Assembly: GCA_015494035.1 (NCBI GenBank)
Contig: WGBZ01000029.1
Location: forward strand, 1 to 15,586
Origin: Lysobacterales bacterium
GTDB lineage: Bacteria; Pseudomonadota; Gammaproteobacteria; Xanthomonadales; Marinicellaceae
Direction: 5' to 3'
DNA length: 15,586 bases
Shown: positions 6,604 to 13,613 of the stretch, piece after piece
How positions within the stretch are numbered: position 1 is the first letter of the stretch
Layout of the letters: every line of letters begins with the position of its first letter
Notes under the pieces: model-generated
Told to the model about the DNA's origin: nothing
Seen by the model: the letters and a program-made list of their open reading frames with translations, nothing else
Databases searched by the model: none
Position numbers and translations under genes: made by a program

Positions 6604-8529
6604 TTACGGCCCCTTCACTTTGTCGAAAAATTGACAAACTTCACTGGCCTCACGGGTGATCGGCAATGCCGGCAAAGAGCGTAATAACACCTTGCCATAT
6701 GGCTTGCCAAACAGGCGCGGGTCACACAGCATAAGCACCCCGCGATCGGTGCCGCTGCGAATCAGGCGCCCGGCGCCCTGCTTCAAGGCAATGGCCGCGT
6801 GCGGCAGCTGATATTCGGTAAACGGATTGCCGCCCTGTTCACGGATGTGGCGAATGCGCGCCTGCAACACGGGGTCATCCGGGTGCGCAAACGGCAGGCG
6901 GTCAATAATGACACAGGACAGATTCTCGCCCACCACGTCAATGCCTTCCCAGAAACTGGCCGCACCCAGCAATACCCCATTGCCCGCTTCACGGAACGAT
7001 TGCAGCAAGTGATGGCGTGGCGCATCGCCCTGCACAAACAATGGCCGGTCAGGCAGGCGTTGCTGCAGCACCCGGGCGGCATTGCGCAAGGCAAAGTGAC
7101 TGGTGAAGAGAAAAAACACCCCCCCGGGGCAGGACTCAATCACTGGCAAGGCCGCTTCCAGCACCGCCTGCGGGTAATAACGGTCATTGGGTTCGGGCAG
7201 ACCCGGCGGCGCGTACAGCAGGGCCTGACTGGAATAGTCAAACGGGCTGTCCACCAGCAGCGTCTGTGCGTCATGTAAACCCGTTGCTCGCTTGAAGTGA
7301 TCGAATTTCCGGTTGACGGCCAAAGTGGCCGAGGTCAGCACCCACGCCGCCGGTGTCGACTGGCGAAATTTCTGCAAGGGTTGCGACACATCCAGCGGGG
7401 TCGCATTGAGGGTAAAGCGGTTGGCATGCACCTCGTACCACAACACCGTTTCGGCATCATCGCCACCGAGCCACTGGCCCAGCAGAACACTCAGGTCCTC
7501 GGCACGCTGGTAGACCTTTTCCAGCCCCGGACTGCATGCGGCCAATTGACGCAATGCTTCGGCCAGATTGGCCAGGCCGGCCTGCAACAAGCTCAGGCTT
7601 TCAGCCCGGTCGGGGTGAGACAAAAGGCCTGCCAGCGGGCCGGTGCGGCTGTCGCCATCCTGACACAGGTGATACCGCGCGTTGCGCAAATCCTGCTCAA
7701 ATCGCTCCAGGGCCTCCTCGATGGCATTAAACCCGCCGGACACCTCACCCGCTTCACGTTTGGCGTCTTTAACCAATTCACTGCACTGCCGGTCGCTGAC
7801 AGACTGGCTAAAAAACCGGCTGGCAGTGGCCGGCACCTGGTGGGCTTCGTCCAATACCACCACCTGCGCTGCGGGCAGCAATTCACCAAAGCCGTTTTCT
7901 TTCAACGCCATGTCGGCAAAAAGCAAATGGTGATTAACCACCAGCACGTCGGCTTCCTGCGCCCGCCGGCGCGCGCGCATCACGTAACAGTTGTCGAAAT
8001 CCGGGCATTCACTGCCCAGGCAGTTGTCGGCCGTGGAACGGATGTGCGGCCAAACGGGCGAATTATCCGGCAACCCGGAAAGCTCCATCAGGTCACCATC
8101 GCGTGTGCGGCGCAGCCACGGGTCAATAATGCGCAGACTGGCGGCAAACAACGGATTTTTGCCTTCGGCACTGGCCCGAGCCTGATTCAAACGATAGGTG
8201 CAGGCATAATTACCCCGGCCCTTGAGCAGCCGCATGCGGGGATTGACCCCCAGCAGTCGGGCCACTTGGGGCAAGTCACGCTCAAACAGCTGTTGTTGCA
8301 GGTTCTTGGTGCCGGTGGAAATAATCGCCTTGCGGCCACTTTGCAACACCGGCACCAGGTAGGCAAAGGTTTTGCCAGTGCCGGTGCCGGCCTCGGCCAT
8401 CAGGGTGCTGCCTGCGCTAATGCACCCGGCAATGGCTTCGGCCAGTTCGATCTGGGATTGACGGGGTTGAAAGCGTTCCAGCTTTTGATCGAAGACGCCG
8501 CCTTGGCCCAGGGCCTTGCGCACGCTCAC
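6604..8529 (-). CDS. yoaA: ATP-dependent Fe-S DNA helicase, YoaA/DinG family
   Basis: A 5'-3' superfamily 2 helicase of the XPD/DinG class, involved in DNA repair and replication-fork maintenance. Walker A is AEAGTGTGKTFAYL (K53). Four cysteines of a 4Fe-4S domain lie at C110 (RGNYAC), C170, C175 and C181 (NCLGSECPDFDNC). The DEAH box is at 227-230 (VVVLDEAHQVP). VLTSATL, FWEGIDVVGENLSCVII and motif VI QGAGRLIR (584-591) follow. EAGTGTGKT and the length of 641 aa favour YoaA over the longer DinG. The frame is open to a TTG at 8673, but that would overlap the lipoprotein gene by 100 bases. The GTG at 8529 gives MSVRKALGQGGVFDQKLERFQPRQ, matching where family members begin; a GTG at 8523 is also possible. 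It follows the lipoprotein stop by about 43 bases and is probably in the same transcript. Confidence 0.93.
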   Translation of the reverse strand: MSVRKALGQGGVFDQKLERFQPRQSQIELAEAIAGCISAGSTLMAEAGTGTGKTFAYLVPVLQSGRKAIISTGTKNLQQQLFERDLPQVARLLGVNPRMRLLKGRGNYACTYRLNQARASAEGKNPLFAASLRIIDPWLRRTRDGDLMELSGLPDNSPVWPHIRSTADNCLGSECPDFDNCYVMRARRRAQEADVLVVNHHLLFADMALKENGFGELLPAAQVVVLDEAHQVPATASRFFSQSVSDRQCSELVKDAKREAGEVSGGFNAIEEALERFEQDLRNARYHLCQDGDSRTGPLAGLLSHPDRAESLSLLQAGLANLAEALRQLAACSPGLEKVYQRAEDLSVLLGQWLGGDDAETVLWYEVHANRFTLNATPLDVSQPLQKFRQSTPAAWVLTSATLAVNRKFDHFKRATGLHDAQTLLVDSPFDYSSQALLYAPPGLPEPNDRYYPQAVLEAALPVIESCPGGVFFLFTSHFALRNAARVLQQRLPDRPLFVQGDAPRHHLLQSFREAGNGVLLGAASFWEGIDVVGENLSCVIIDRLPFAHPDDPVLQARIRHIREQGGNPFTEYQLPHAAIALKQGAGRLIRSGTDRGVLMLCDPRLFGKPYGKVLLRSLPALPITREASEVCQFFDKVKGP

Positions 8530-8572
8530 CGGCAGCTGGTCCTGGGCAGACGCACTGACAAGGCCCTGGCCA

Positions 8573-9232
8573 TCAATAGCGGGGCGCGGCACGCAGGCGG
8601 CATTTTTCCATGGCCTGCAAGGCCGCGGCCTGTTGTTCGGACAAGCCTTGCTGCTCGGCCGCCAGCGCCGCAATTTGCCAGCTTTGGGCGCATAACTGAC
8701 CCACCGGAGGGCCGCTGATGGCGGCTTTTCGCGCCCAGGTCAGCGCGTCCCCGTATTGACCCTGGGCCAGGTAGAACTCGGCCAGTTTTTGCATCACCAG
8801 TGGCGAGTCTGGTTGCAAGGTCAGCGCGCGCAACAGCAGCTTGCCCGCTTTGCGAGGCTGATCGTGAGCCTGGGCCATTTCTGCCTGGGTGAGCAGGGAT
8901 TTGATGGCCGGTGGCGTCAAGGGCACCACATGGATCAGGGAGTCTTCGCCCGTGTGTTCATCAACCACCGGCGCGGGCTTGCGCGCCGTCTGTTGACAGG
9001 CACTGATTGCAAGGGCGATTAGCACCGGCCAGAGCAAACGTGAATGGTTAGGGAACCTTTGATTGAATCGTGATACGGTATCTTGTGGCATAAAATCGCC
9101 CATTTCCGCGTTGCAAACCTTCGCAATAGCCTTGCTATTACGTGCGGTTTGCGCCTTGAACTGAACAATTTTACACGCCAATCTGTTCGCGTCAGATTCA
9201 ATCAGGGCTTCCTTAGGCAGGGGCGATTTCAT
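8573..9232 (-). CDS. TPR lipoprotein with a MITE insertion in its signal-peptide region
   Basis: The 219-codon frame begins at ATG 9232. Its hydrophobic stretch and lipobox (LLWPVLIALAISAC, lipid Cys at residue 79) come unusually late, because residues 6-60 are encoded by the repeat element at 9051-9213 plus one TA. Deleting that 165-bp segment gives MKSPLPNHSRLLWPVLIALA then ISAC, a textbook lipoprotein signal, so the ancestral product was probably 164 aa. Today, translation may start at ATG 9091 inside the element (172 aa, lipid Cys at 32), which would leave a usable 18-residue n-region. The mature part holds about two TPR-like helical repeats (QAEMAQAHDQPRKAGKLLLR, then LAEFYLAQGQYGDALTWARK), suggesting a protein-protein adaptor in the periplasm, anchored in a membrane. 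It is followed by yoaA on the same strand. Its partner is unknown. Confidence 0.8.
   Translation of the reverse strand: MKSPLPKEALIESDANRLACKIVQFKAQTARNSKAIAKVCNAEMGDFMPQDTVSRFNQRFPNHSRLLWPVLIALAISACQQTARKPAPVVDEHTGEDSLIHVVPLTPPAIKSLLTQAEMAQAHDQPRKAGKLLLRALTLQPDSPLVMQKLAEFYLAQGQYGDALTWARKAAISGPPVGQLCAQSWQIAALAAEQQGLSEQQAAALQAMEKCRLRAAPRY
9051..9213 (-). mobile_element. MITE-like element, copy 1 (inside the lipoprotein gene)
   Basis: A 163-bp non-autonomous element without its own gene. Read on the minus strand it starts AGGAAGCCCTGATTGAATC, and its other end, reverse-complemented, is GGGAACCTTTGATTGAATC, so the terminal inverted repeats match at 15 of 19 positions. It is flanked by TA at 9049-9050 and TA at 9214-9215, the target duplication expected of IS630/Tc1-type transposases. 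The centre is also palindromic: GCAAACC--GCAC pairs with GTGCGAAGGTTTGC around AATAGC/GCTATT, so the whole element can fold into a long hairpin. About 88% identical to the copy at 13253-13416 (19 differences, hand count). It has no stop codon in the lipoprotein frame. Confidence 0.85.
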
Positions 9233-9240
9233 AAGCGCAA

Positions 9241-9268
9241 ATTATAAACGCTTTATATCCACTGACGA
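9241..9268 (-). promoter_or_regulatory. Strong sigma-70-like promoter of the lipoprotein-yoaA unit
   Basis: A perfect TATAAT on the minus strand (9241-9246) with TCGTCA (9263-9268) 16 bases upstream. The predicted start of transcription, near 9234, is within about two bases of the ATG at 9232. The message would therefore be almost leaderless if that ATG is used, or would carry the MITE as a structured leader if translation begins at 9091. Confidence 0.6.
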
Positions 9269-9278
9269 CGAAGGAAAT

Positions 9279-9367
9279 GCGGCTTTTCCTGACCTGGCAA
9301 GCCGGTAAACAGCCAGCCACGGGGAGTCGATTCAACCACAACCATCCCCTGCACGAACAAAAGCCGC
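9279..9367. repeat. Intergenic inverted repeat with nested stem
   Basis: GCGGCTTTT (9279-9287) is exactly complementary to AAAAGCCGC (9359-9367). Inside the loop, GGGGA (9321-9325) can pair with TCCCC (9345-9349). It fills the gap between the 66-aa gene stop and the lipoprotein promoter. It could be a structured 3' end for the small gene, but there is no T-tract next to it, so a terminator is not clear. Confidence 0.3.
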
Positions 9368-9368
9368 G

Positions 9369-9569
9369 TTACTCAGCCTCTTTCAGCGCCTTGACCAGCA
9401 GTTCCCGTTCCAACACGGCCGAAGCGCGATCGGGGAATCTGAGCGACAGCTTGTCACCAATGAGCTTGATGTTGAACTGAAAGCTGTCGTCGGCGGCCAG
9501 AAAAATGCCGGACAGAAACACCACCTTGTCGAGTACGATGGTGTAATTTTTGATCTGATGTATTTTCAT
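9369..9569 (-). CDS. Small conserved-looking hypothetical protein (66 aa)
   Basis: 66 aa from an ATG at 9569, sequence opening MKIHQIKNYTIVLDKVVFLS. It alternates hydrophobic beta-like stretches (TIVLDKVVFLSGIFLA, then FQFNIKLIGDKLSLRFP) with a charged C-terminal helix (AVLERELLVKALKEA). No signal peptide, membrane helix or cysteine is present, so a small soluble cytoplasmic protein is likely. The pattern looks like a real protein and not a shadow frame; no better frame occupies this stretch. The ribosome site is weak (AAGACTGA). It lies downstream of the terminator at 9652-9695, so it needs its own promoter, which I could not pick out. Function unknown. Confidence 0.6.
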   Translation of the reverse strand: MKIHQIKNYTIVLDKVVFLSGIFLAADDSFQFNIKLIGDKLSLRFPDRASAVLERELLVKALKEAE

Positions 9570-9651
9570 TGAAATCAGTCTTGATAGCGGATCAGGAAAG
9601 CATGTTTCGCTTCGAAAAGCTTGCCCGAATTAAAACGCATTTTGCGGGCAT

Positions 9652-9695
9652 AAAAAAGCCCCGGTGATAAAAGAGGTAAAAAACACCGGGGCTTT
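9652..9695 (-). terminator. Rho-independent terminator
   Basis: A perfect 12-pair stem, AAAGCCCCGGTG (9655-9666) with CACCGGGGCTTT (9684-9695), and a 17-base A-rich loop. Read on the minus strand the stem runs into six consecutive T. It should end transcription coming from the DUF4389 gene, more than 200 bases after that gene's stop. Confidence 0.85.
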
Positions 9696-9911
9696 GCCTG
9701 AACGGGTGAGTCGTGGTTCCTCAATAGTGGCCTTTTCACAACCCTGTGATTGCCCACGTTGGAAGATCGGGCCCTGCGGCCGGTTTCTTCCCTTCCCCCT
9801 GTTCAGTGCGCTGTGGAGGCGAAGCTCCTGTTTCTTCTGGCAGGCAATGGTGGCGAAAGTTCATCCATTTCTGTCATGGCCTGATTCATTGCCAGTGCCT
9901 GCCGCTTTGCA
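9696..9911. other. Non-coding stretch, nothing recognised
   Basis: Together with the terminator and the 80 bases left of it, this makes a gene-free interval of about 340 bases (9570-9911). Open frames crossing it on both strands have no protein-like composition and no ribosome sites. On the minus strand it would be a long 3' untranslated region of the DUF4389 message. Confidence 0.4.
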
Positions 9912-10304
9912 TTACACCGAAGGCGTGGTCGAAGCATTGTCCTTGCCGTGCTTGGATGGGTCTGGCACTGGATGAGGCCAGGACGAAAACGGAAACGGCT
10001 TTTCATCGGTTTGCAAAGCCAGGTAACGCAAAACCTGGGTAATGTACTGACCCACCTCGCTCATAAACCCTTTCAGGTTTTGGTTGGCTTCACCGGTAAA
10101 AATCATAAACCCCCACTGCACCAACATCACGATGGCAAACACCCATATGGCCAGCCAGGCAAAAAACGCCAACAGCAGCGAATGGAGTATGCGGTTCACC
10201 GCTTCGGTGTGAAAGGGGCCTTCGCTGACCGGTTCACAGGCTTTTGCCCCTGAGGCCACGGAATCCGGTGTGGCAGTCGGTTTTTCGGGGGTCTTGTCAT
10301 TCAT
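9912..10304 (-). CDS. DUF4389 family membrane protein
   Basis: 130 aa from the ATG at 10304, with GGAG eight bases upstream. A disordered N-terminus (1-33) is followed by a single long hydrophobic segment (about 39-68, ending WGFMIFTGE), an amphipathic helix (NLKGFMSEVGQYITQVLRYL), and the motif DEKPFPFSSWP (100-110). The FTGEaNqnL ... YitQvLrYL ... eKPFPFSsWP pattern is characteristic of DUF4389 proteins, which are small inner-membrane proteins of unknown role in gammaproteobacteria. The tail after 110 is hydrophilic and low-complexity. It appears to be a single-gene unit ending at the terminator near 9652. Confidence 0.85.
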   Translation of the reverse strand: MNDKTPEKPTATPDSVASGAKACEPVSEGPFHTEAVNRILHSLLLAFFAWLAIWVFAIVMLVQWGFMIFTGEANQNLKGFMSEVGQYITQVLRYLALQTDEKPFPFSSWPHPVPDPSKHGKDNASTTPSV

Positions 10305-10417
10305 GGTCTTTCTCCGAAATCAATGAAGAGTGAAATCAGTGTAGAAAGAACCACAACCGGCCGCCAGTGCCAGAGGTCACCCGTGACTTCAGGCACACAG
10401 CAGCGGCACGAACCGGC

Positions 10418-11368
10418 TTATTCGGGAATGACTTCCACCAGATTGTTACGTGACTGCGCCAGACTGGCGGCCATGGAACCGCCCACAATCAACAGCACGC
10501 CTGCCCAGCCTGTCCACTGGATATGCTCCGGCGCCACCAGCCCCGGGAAAAGAGTGGCCAGCAGATTAATGAAGAAAATCGCCACCACCGGCGAAAGCGC
10601 AATCACCATGCCGGTGCGGGAGGCTTCCCAGTGCTGCAGCGACTCGCTGAACGCACCATAGGCGCCAACGGTATTCAGCCCGGCATACAGCACCGCCCAC
10701 CACTGGCCGGGTGTGAGCTGCATTAGCGCCTGCGGGTGGGCGAATGGCAACAGCAAAAAAGTGGCCAGCAGGTAGATAAAACCCAACATGGTCTGGGGCG
10801 ACAGCTTGCCCAGCAATTTCTTCTGGATTAACGCGTAAATGGCCCAGGCCGCCGCCGCAGCCACCATAATCAACACCCCGGTGCGGTAACGCTCACTGGC
10901 CAGCGATTGCCACTGGTCGCGATAAAAAACCGCCAGCCCCACCACGATGGCGGCAAAACCCAGCTTCTGCAGCAAACTCATGCGTTCCTTGTAGATTACC
11001 ACCCCGCCGATGACCATCAGCAGGGGCGCCATCTGGATCAGCACCTGCGCATTGCCTGGTGTGGTCAGGTGCAGGCTGACCAGATAGCCCACGTAATTGG
11101 CCACCAGCATCACCGCGGCAATCAGCAACAAAACCCAGCCAGGGCGATCCAGTCGATACAGCTCTTTATGCTTTCCGCTGAACAGCAGGTAAAACCAGGT
11201 CAACACCGCCGCCAGGGCAAATCGGAACCAGGTCAGGGTCCAGGCGTCCAGCGCTTCCAGACCCACTTTCAAGGCCACCGGCAAAGTGGCCCAGAACAGC
11301 ATGGCGGCAGCAGCGAGGGCGAAGCCCAACTGCCACTTGCCGGTTAAATGTTTATCGTGTTTGGCCAT
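10418..11368 (-). CDS. EamA-family (DMT superfamily) membrane transporter
   Basis: 316 aa from the ATG at 11368 (MAKHDKHLTGKWQLGF), with GAGAGA eight bases upstream; the frame extends to 11458 but without a better start. It has about ten hydrophobic helices arranged as two EamA repeats. The first contains FWATLPVALKVGLEALDAWT and the end-of-repeat signature ILMVIGGVVIYKERMSLLQKLG-like segment (seen as PLLMVIGGVVIYKERMSLLQ). The second starts near YRTGVLIMVAAAAAWAIYAL and ends ASLAQSRNNLVEVIPE. Family members export amino acids, other metabolites or drugs across the inner membrane; the substrate cannot be predicted here. It is divergent from the repetitive lipoprotein gene at 11525, with a 156-base shared upstream region. 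Confidence 0.9.
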   Translation of the reverse strand: MAKHDKHLTGKWQLGFALAAAAMLFWATLPVALKVGLEALDAWTLTWFRFALAAVLTWFYLLFSGKHKELYRLDRPGWVLLLIAAVMLVANYVGYLVSLHLTTPGNAQVLIQMAPLLMVIGGVVIYKERMSLLQKLGFAAIVVGLAVFYRDQWQSLASERYRTGVLIMVAAAAAWAIYALIQKKLLGKLSPQTMLGFIYLLATFLLLPFAHPQALMQLTPGQWWAVLYAGLNTVGAYGAFSESLQHWEASRTGMVIALSPVVAIFFINLLATLFPGLVAPEHIQWTGWAGVLLIVGGSMAASLAQSRNNLVEVIPE

Positions 11369-11524
11369 GCGGTTTTCTCTCTGTGCCCGGAAAAGCCGCC
11401 TCAGCGGGGACGGCCAAAAGCGGATTTTACTCCCTTGGCAGGCCGCTGGCGATGCCATTCAGCTTTAATTCAGTCACACCGGCATAGGATAGGGGCATCG
11501 AAAACCGTAAACGGCGAGGTTGCC

Positions 11525-13264
11525 ATGAAAAATTTTCTTTTGTTGCTGACTGTTCTCAGCGCCACCAGTTGCGCCCAAAGCACCTATCGCTATGGCGATG
11601 ATTATGGCGACGACTACCGCGACCGGGGCGGCTATGCCCGTTATGAACACCGTTATGGCACCGATAGTTATTACGATGATTATGACGACGACTATTACGA
11701 TGATTATGGCGACGACTATTACGTTGAATATGACGACGACTACGATGGCAGCGGGTACGCAGAAGCGTTCAGCGACATTGACGTTGACTTTAACCTGAGC
11801 CTGAACTGGAACGCCTTTCCCGATCGCTACGGGATCGCCTATGGCGCAGCCATTAACGGCCCCTATCGTTACCCACGGGTGGGATTTTACTACCGGCACA
11901 ACTGGTACCCCAGCGCCTGGTGGGGCAGTTACTCGGCCTTTGATCCCTGGTACAGCGATTACTATTACCGCCACCGCGGTTCCCACCTGTCGCTGAGCTT
12001 CAATTTCTACGACTTTGATGATGACTGGGATGACCCCTGGTTTGATGCCGGCTGGGGTTATGCCCTGGGCTACAACTGGTTCCGCCCGGCCTATGGCTGG
12101 AACCCGTGGCGGCGCCACCACAACCGCTGGTACAGCTCCTGGTACGACCCGTATTACGCCCCGGGCTATGGCGGCTATTATGGTTATGGATACGGTTATG
12201 GGGGCAACCACCACCGCTATGGCAGACACGGCGGCAGTCAGTGGGTGGTTGGCCCACACTTCACGCCAATCTATCGGGGTAGCTACGATAATTACCGTAA
12301 CCACCGCCGCACAGACCACATTGACACGCGCAGCGAAGCGGCACGTCTGGCGGCCCAGCGGCCTTATCGTCACAACAGCGGCTATTCGCATGGCCGCATC
12401 ACCGGCACCACTCAACACAACCGCCGTTACACGCGCCACGACAACCCGCGTAACGTGGCCACGCGCCAGTACAAACGCCCCTATGAACGCCAGCGCAGCA
12501 CCCATAGCACGCACCGTTACGACCGCGTACCAGCCAGCAACCAGCCATTTACCGCCAACCGTGGCACCGTGTCACGACGCCATAACGGCCACCCGGGCAC
12601 TGCTATCTCCAGCAATCGCCTGAACACAAACCGCCACAACAACCGGCTCGGTCACGGCTCGGCAACGCGCTATAACCACACCAGCGGCTACCAGCAGCCG
12701 GCGCACAAACCCCGTGCGACCACTACAGCACGCGCCAAACCGCTGCCAAGGCATACCAACCGGCCTGTCAACCAAACCCGCACCGAAACGCGCCACCGGG
12801 CAACGGGCAGCGAGCCACGCAGGCAACAGAACATGGCCAGAAACAAGCCCCTGATCACCCACATCAATCGCTATCGTTCGCACACACGCCAGCGCCCACA
12901 ACAGCGCAGCAGCAATCACTATCGGCCCCAAAAAGCACCAGCGCACCGGCCAACAGCGGTTCGTCACAGTGCGTATCGCCCGACGCAACAGCACGCACCG
13001 GTACAGCCACGCCGCTTGGCGCCACGTCCGGCTTCACAACGGCCCATCCCCGTCAATCAGCAGCACAGGCAGCGGCCCATGAGTCAGCTGAACTTGCGTC
13101 AGCGGAACATGAATCAGCGGAGTCAGCGCGCTAATGGGGGTTTCTCCCGGCCAGCCCATAAACCGGCATCCCGGCCGGCCCGCCAGGCACCGGCGAGCCA
13201 CTCTGGCACGCACAAAAAGAAGGCCGGAACCCCGGCCCGGGAGCAGCTGCGAGGGAAGCTCTGA
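11525..13264 (+). CDS. Charge-segregated low-complexity lipoprotein or exported protein
   Basis: 579 aa from the ATG at 11525, with GAGG six bases upstream. MKNFLLLLTVLSATSCAQS is a signal peptide with a probable, slightly atypical lipobox (ATSC, Cys16). Three blocks follow. Residues 19-77 are almost all Tyr, Asp, Gly and Glu (YRYGDDYGDDY, DDYDDDYYDDYGDDYY). Residues 78-237 are very rich in Trp, Tyr, Phe and Gly. Residues 239-579 are basic (Arg, His, Lys) with Gln, Asn, Thr and Pro, and contain very few acidic residues. Nothing in it resembles an enzyme. Opposite charges within one chain suggest self-association or binding of polyanions, but this is inference. The last codons (GKL) and the TGA lie inside the repeat element at 13253-13416, so the C-terminus has probably been altered by insertion. 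No homologous family could be named. Confidence 0.75.
   Translation: MKNFLLLLTVLSATSCAQSTYRYGDDYGDDYRDRGGYARYEHRYGTDSYYDDYDDDYYDDYGDDYYVEYDDDYDGSGYAEAFSDIDVDFNLSLNWNAFPDRYGIAYGAAINGPYRYPRVGFYYRHNWYPSAWWGSYSAFDPWYSDYYYRHRGSHLSLSFNFYDFDDDWDDPWFDAGWGYALGYNWFRPAYGWNPWRRHHNRWYSSWYDPYYAPGYGGYYGYGYGYGGNHHRYGRHGGSQWVVGPHFTPIYRGSYDNYRNHRRTDHIDTRSEAARLAAQRPYRHNSGYSHGRITGTTQHNRRYTRHDNPRNVATRQYKRPYERQRSTHSTHRYDRVPASNQPFTANRGTVSRRHNGHPGTAISSNRLNTNRHNNRLGHGSATRYNHTSGYQQPAHKPRATTTARAKPLPRHTNRPVNQTRTETRHRATGSEPRRQQNMARNKPLITHINRYRSHTRQRPQQRSSNHYRPQKAPAHRPTAVRHSAYRPTQQHAPVQPRRLAPRPASQRPIPVNQQHRQRPMSQLNLRQRNMNQRSQRANGGFSRPAHKPASRPARQAPASHSGTHKKKAGTPAREQLRGKL
11675..11743 (+). repeat. Three tandem imperfect 24-bp units encoding Asp/Tyr repeats
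   Basis: Units begin at 11675, 11699 and 11723 and encode DDYDDDYY, DDYGDDYY and VEYDDDY. The first two differ at one base; the third is more divergent. A related unit occurs once at 11597-11617. This suggests recent expansion of the acidic block by slippage or unequal exchange. Confidence 0.75.
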
Positions 13265-13416
13265 TTGAATCTGGCGCGAGCGGATTGAAGTGTAAAATTG
13301 TTCAGTTCAAGGCGCAAACCGCACGTAATAGCCAGGCTAGTGCGAAGGTTTGCAACGTCCGAAATGGACGATTTTACGCCGCAAGATGCCGTGTCACGAC
13401 TCAATCAGAGCTTCCC
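13253..13416 (+). mobile_element. MITE-like element, copy 2 (at the 3' end of the lipoprotein gene)
   Basis: 164 bp. The left end GGGAAGCTCTGATTGAATC and the reverse complement of the right end match at 18 of 19 positions. The core contains TAGCCAGGCTA, a perfect palindrome, nested in GCAAACC/GGTTTGC and GTAAAAT/ATTTTAC inverted repeats, so it can fold along its whole length. A core of 43 bases, from GTGTAAAATTG to GTAATAGC, is identical to copy 1. Flanking dinucleotides are GA and AA, so no clean TA duplication remains. The left end carries the stop codon (TGA 13262-13264) of the preceding gene. It may also act as a terminator-like hairpin. Confidence 0.85.
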
Positions 13417-13504
13417 AAGAGCGCCTTCGCCACTGATTAGCGACCAAGCGGACACTCTGTAGCCATCCGCTGGCCATGCAGTGAGCAGGCCCTGAACCAT
13501 TCAC

Positions 13505-13535
13505 CGCCGCCATCTGTTGTACAATGGCGGCGTTT
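13505..13535 (+). terminator. Hairpin upstream of the M2 peptidase gene, terminator-like
   Basis: CGCCGCCAT (13505-13513) pairs with ATGGCGGCG (13524-13532), with inner TGT/ACA pairs, followed by TTTGCTT. The stem is strong but the T-tract is short. It could end transcripts from the 11525 gene. The loop also contains TACAAT (13520-13525), which could serve as a -10 box, although no -35 is seen at the right distance. Confidence 0.35.
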
Positions 13536-13613
13536 GCTTGCCCCAACCCACAGCATCACTTTCAAAGCAGCAAACGCCCATTTCCACTTGTTTAATTTCC
13601 GGATAATCGACCC

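Noticed and set aside
8530..8673. TTG start that would extend YoaA by 48 residues
   Set aside because: It would overlap the lipoprotein gene by about 100 bases, and the extra residues are low-complexity Arg/Pro and read as the shadow of the other gene.
7297..8718. A long open frame on the plus strand opposite yoaA
   Set aside because: Antisense to a well-supported helicase with intact motifs; its composition (His, Gln, Arg rich) is typical of shadow frames in GC-rich genes.
9575..9757. 60-codon minus-strand frame upstream of the 66-aa gene
   Set aside because: It runs through the strong terminator stem at 9652-9695 and has no ribosome site; the composition is not protein-like.
11474..12514. 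A 346-codon open frame on the minus strand, rich in Val, Ile and Ala
   Set aside because: It is the antisense shadow of the Asp/Tyr/Gly-rich lipoprotein: complementing GAT, GAC and TAT codons yields Ile and Val codons. It has no coherent helix pattern or ribosome site.
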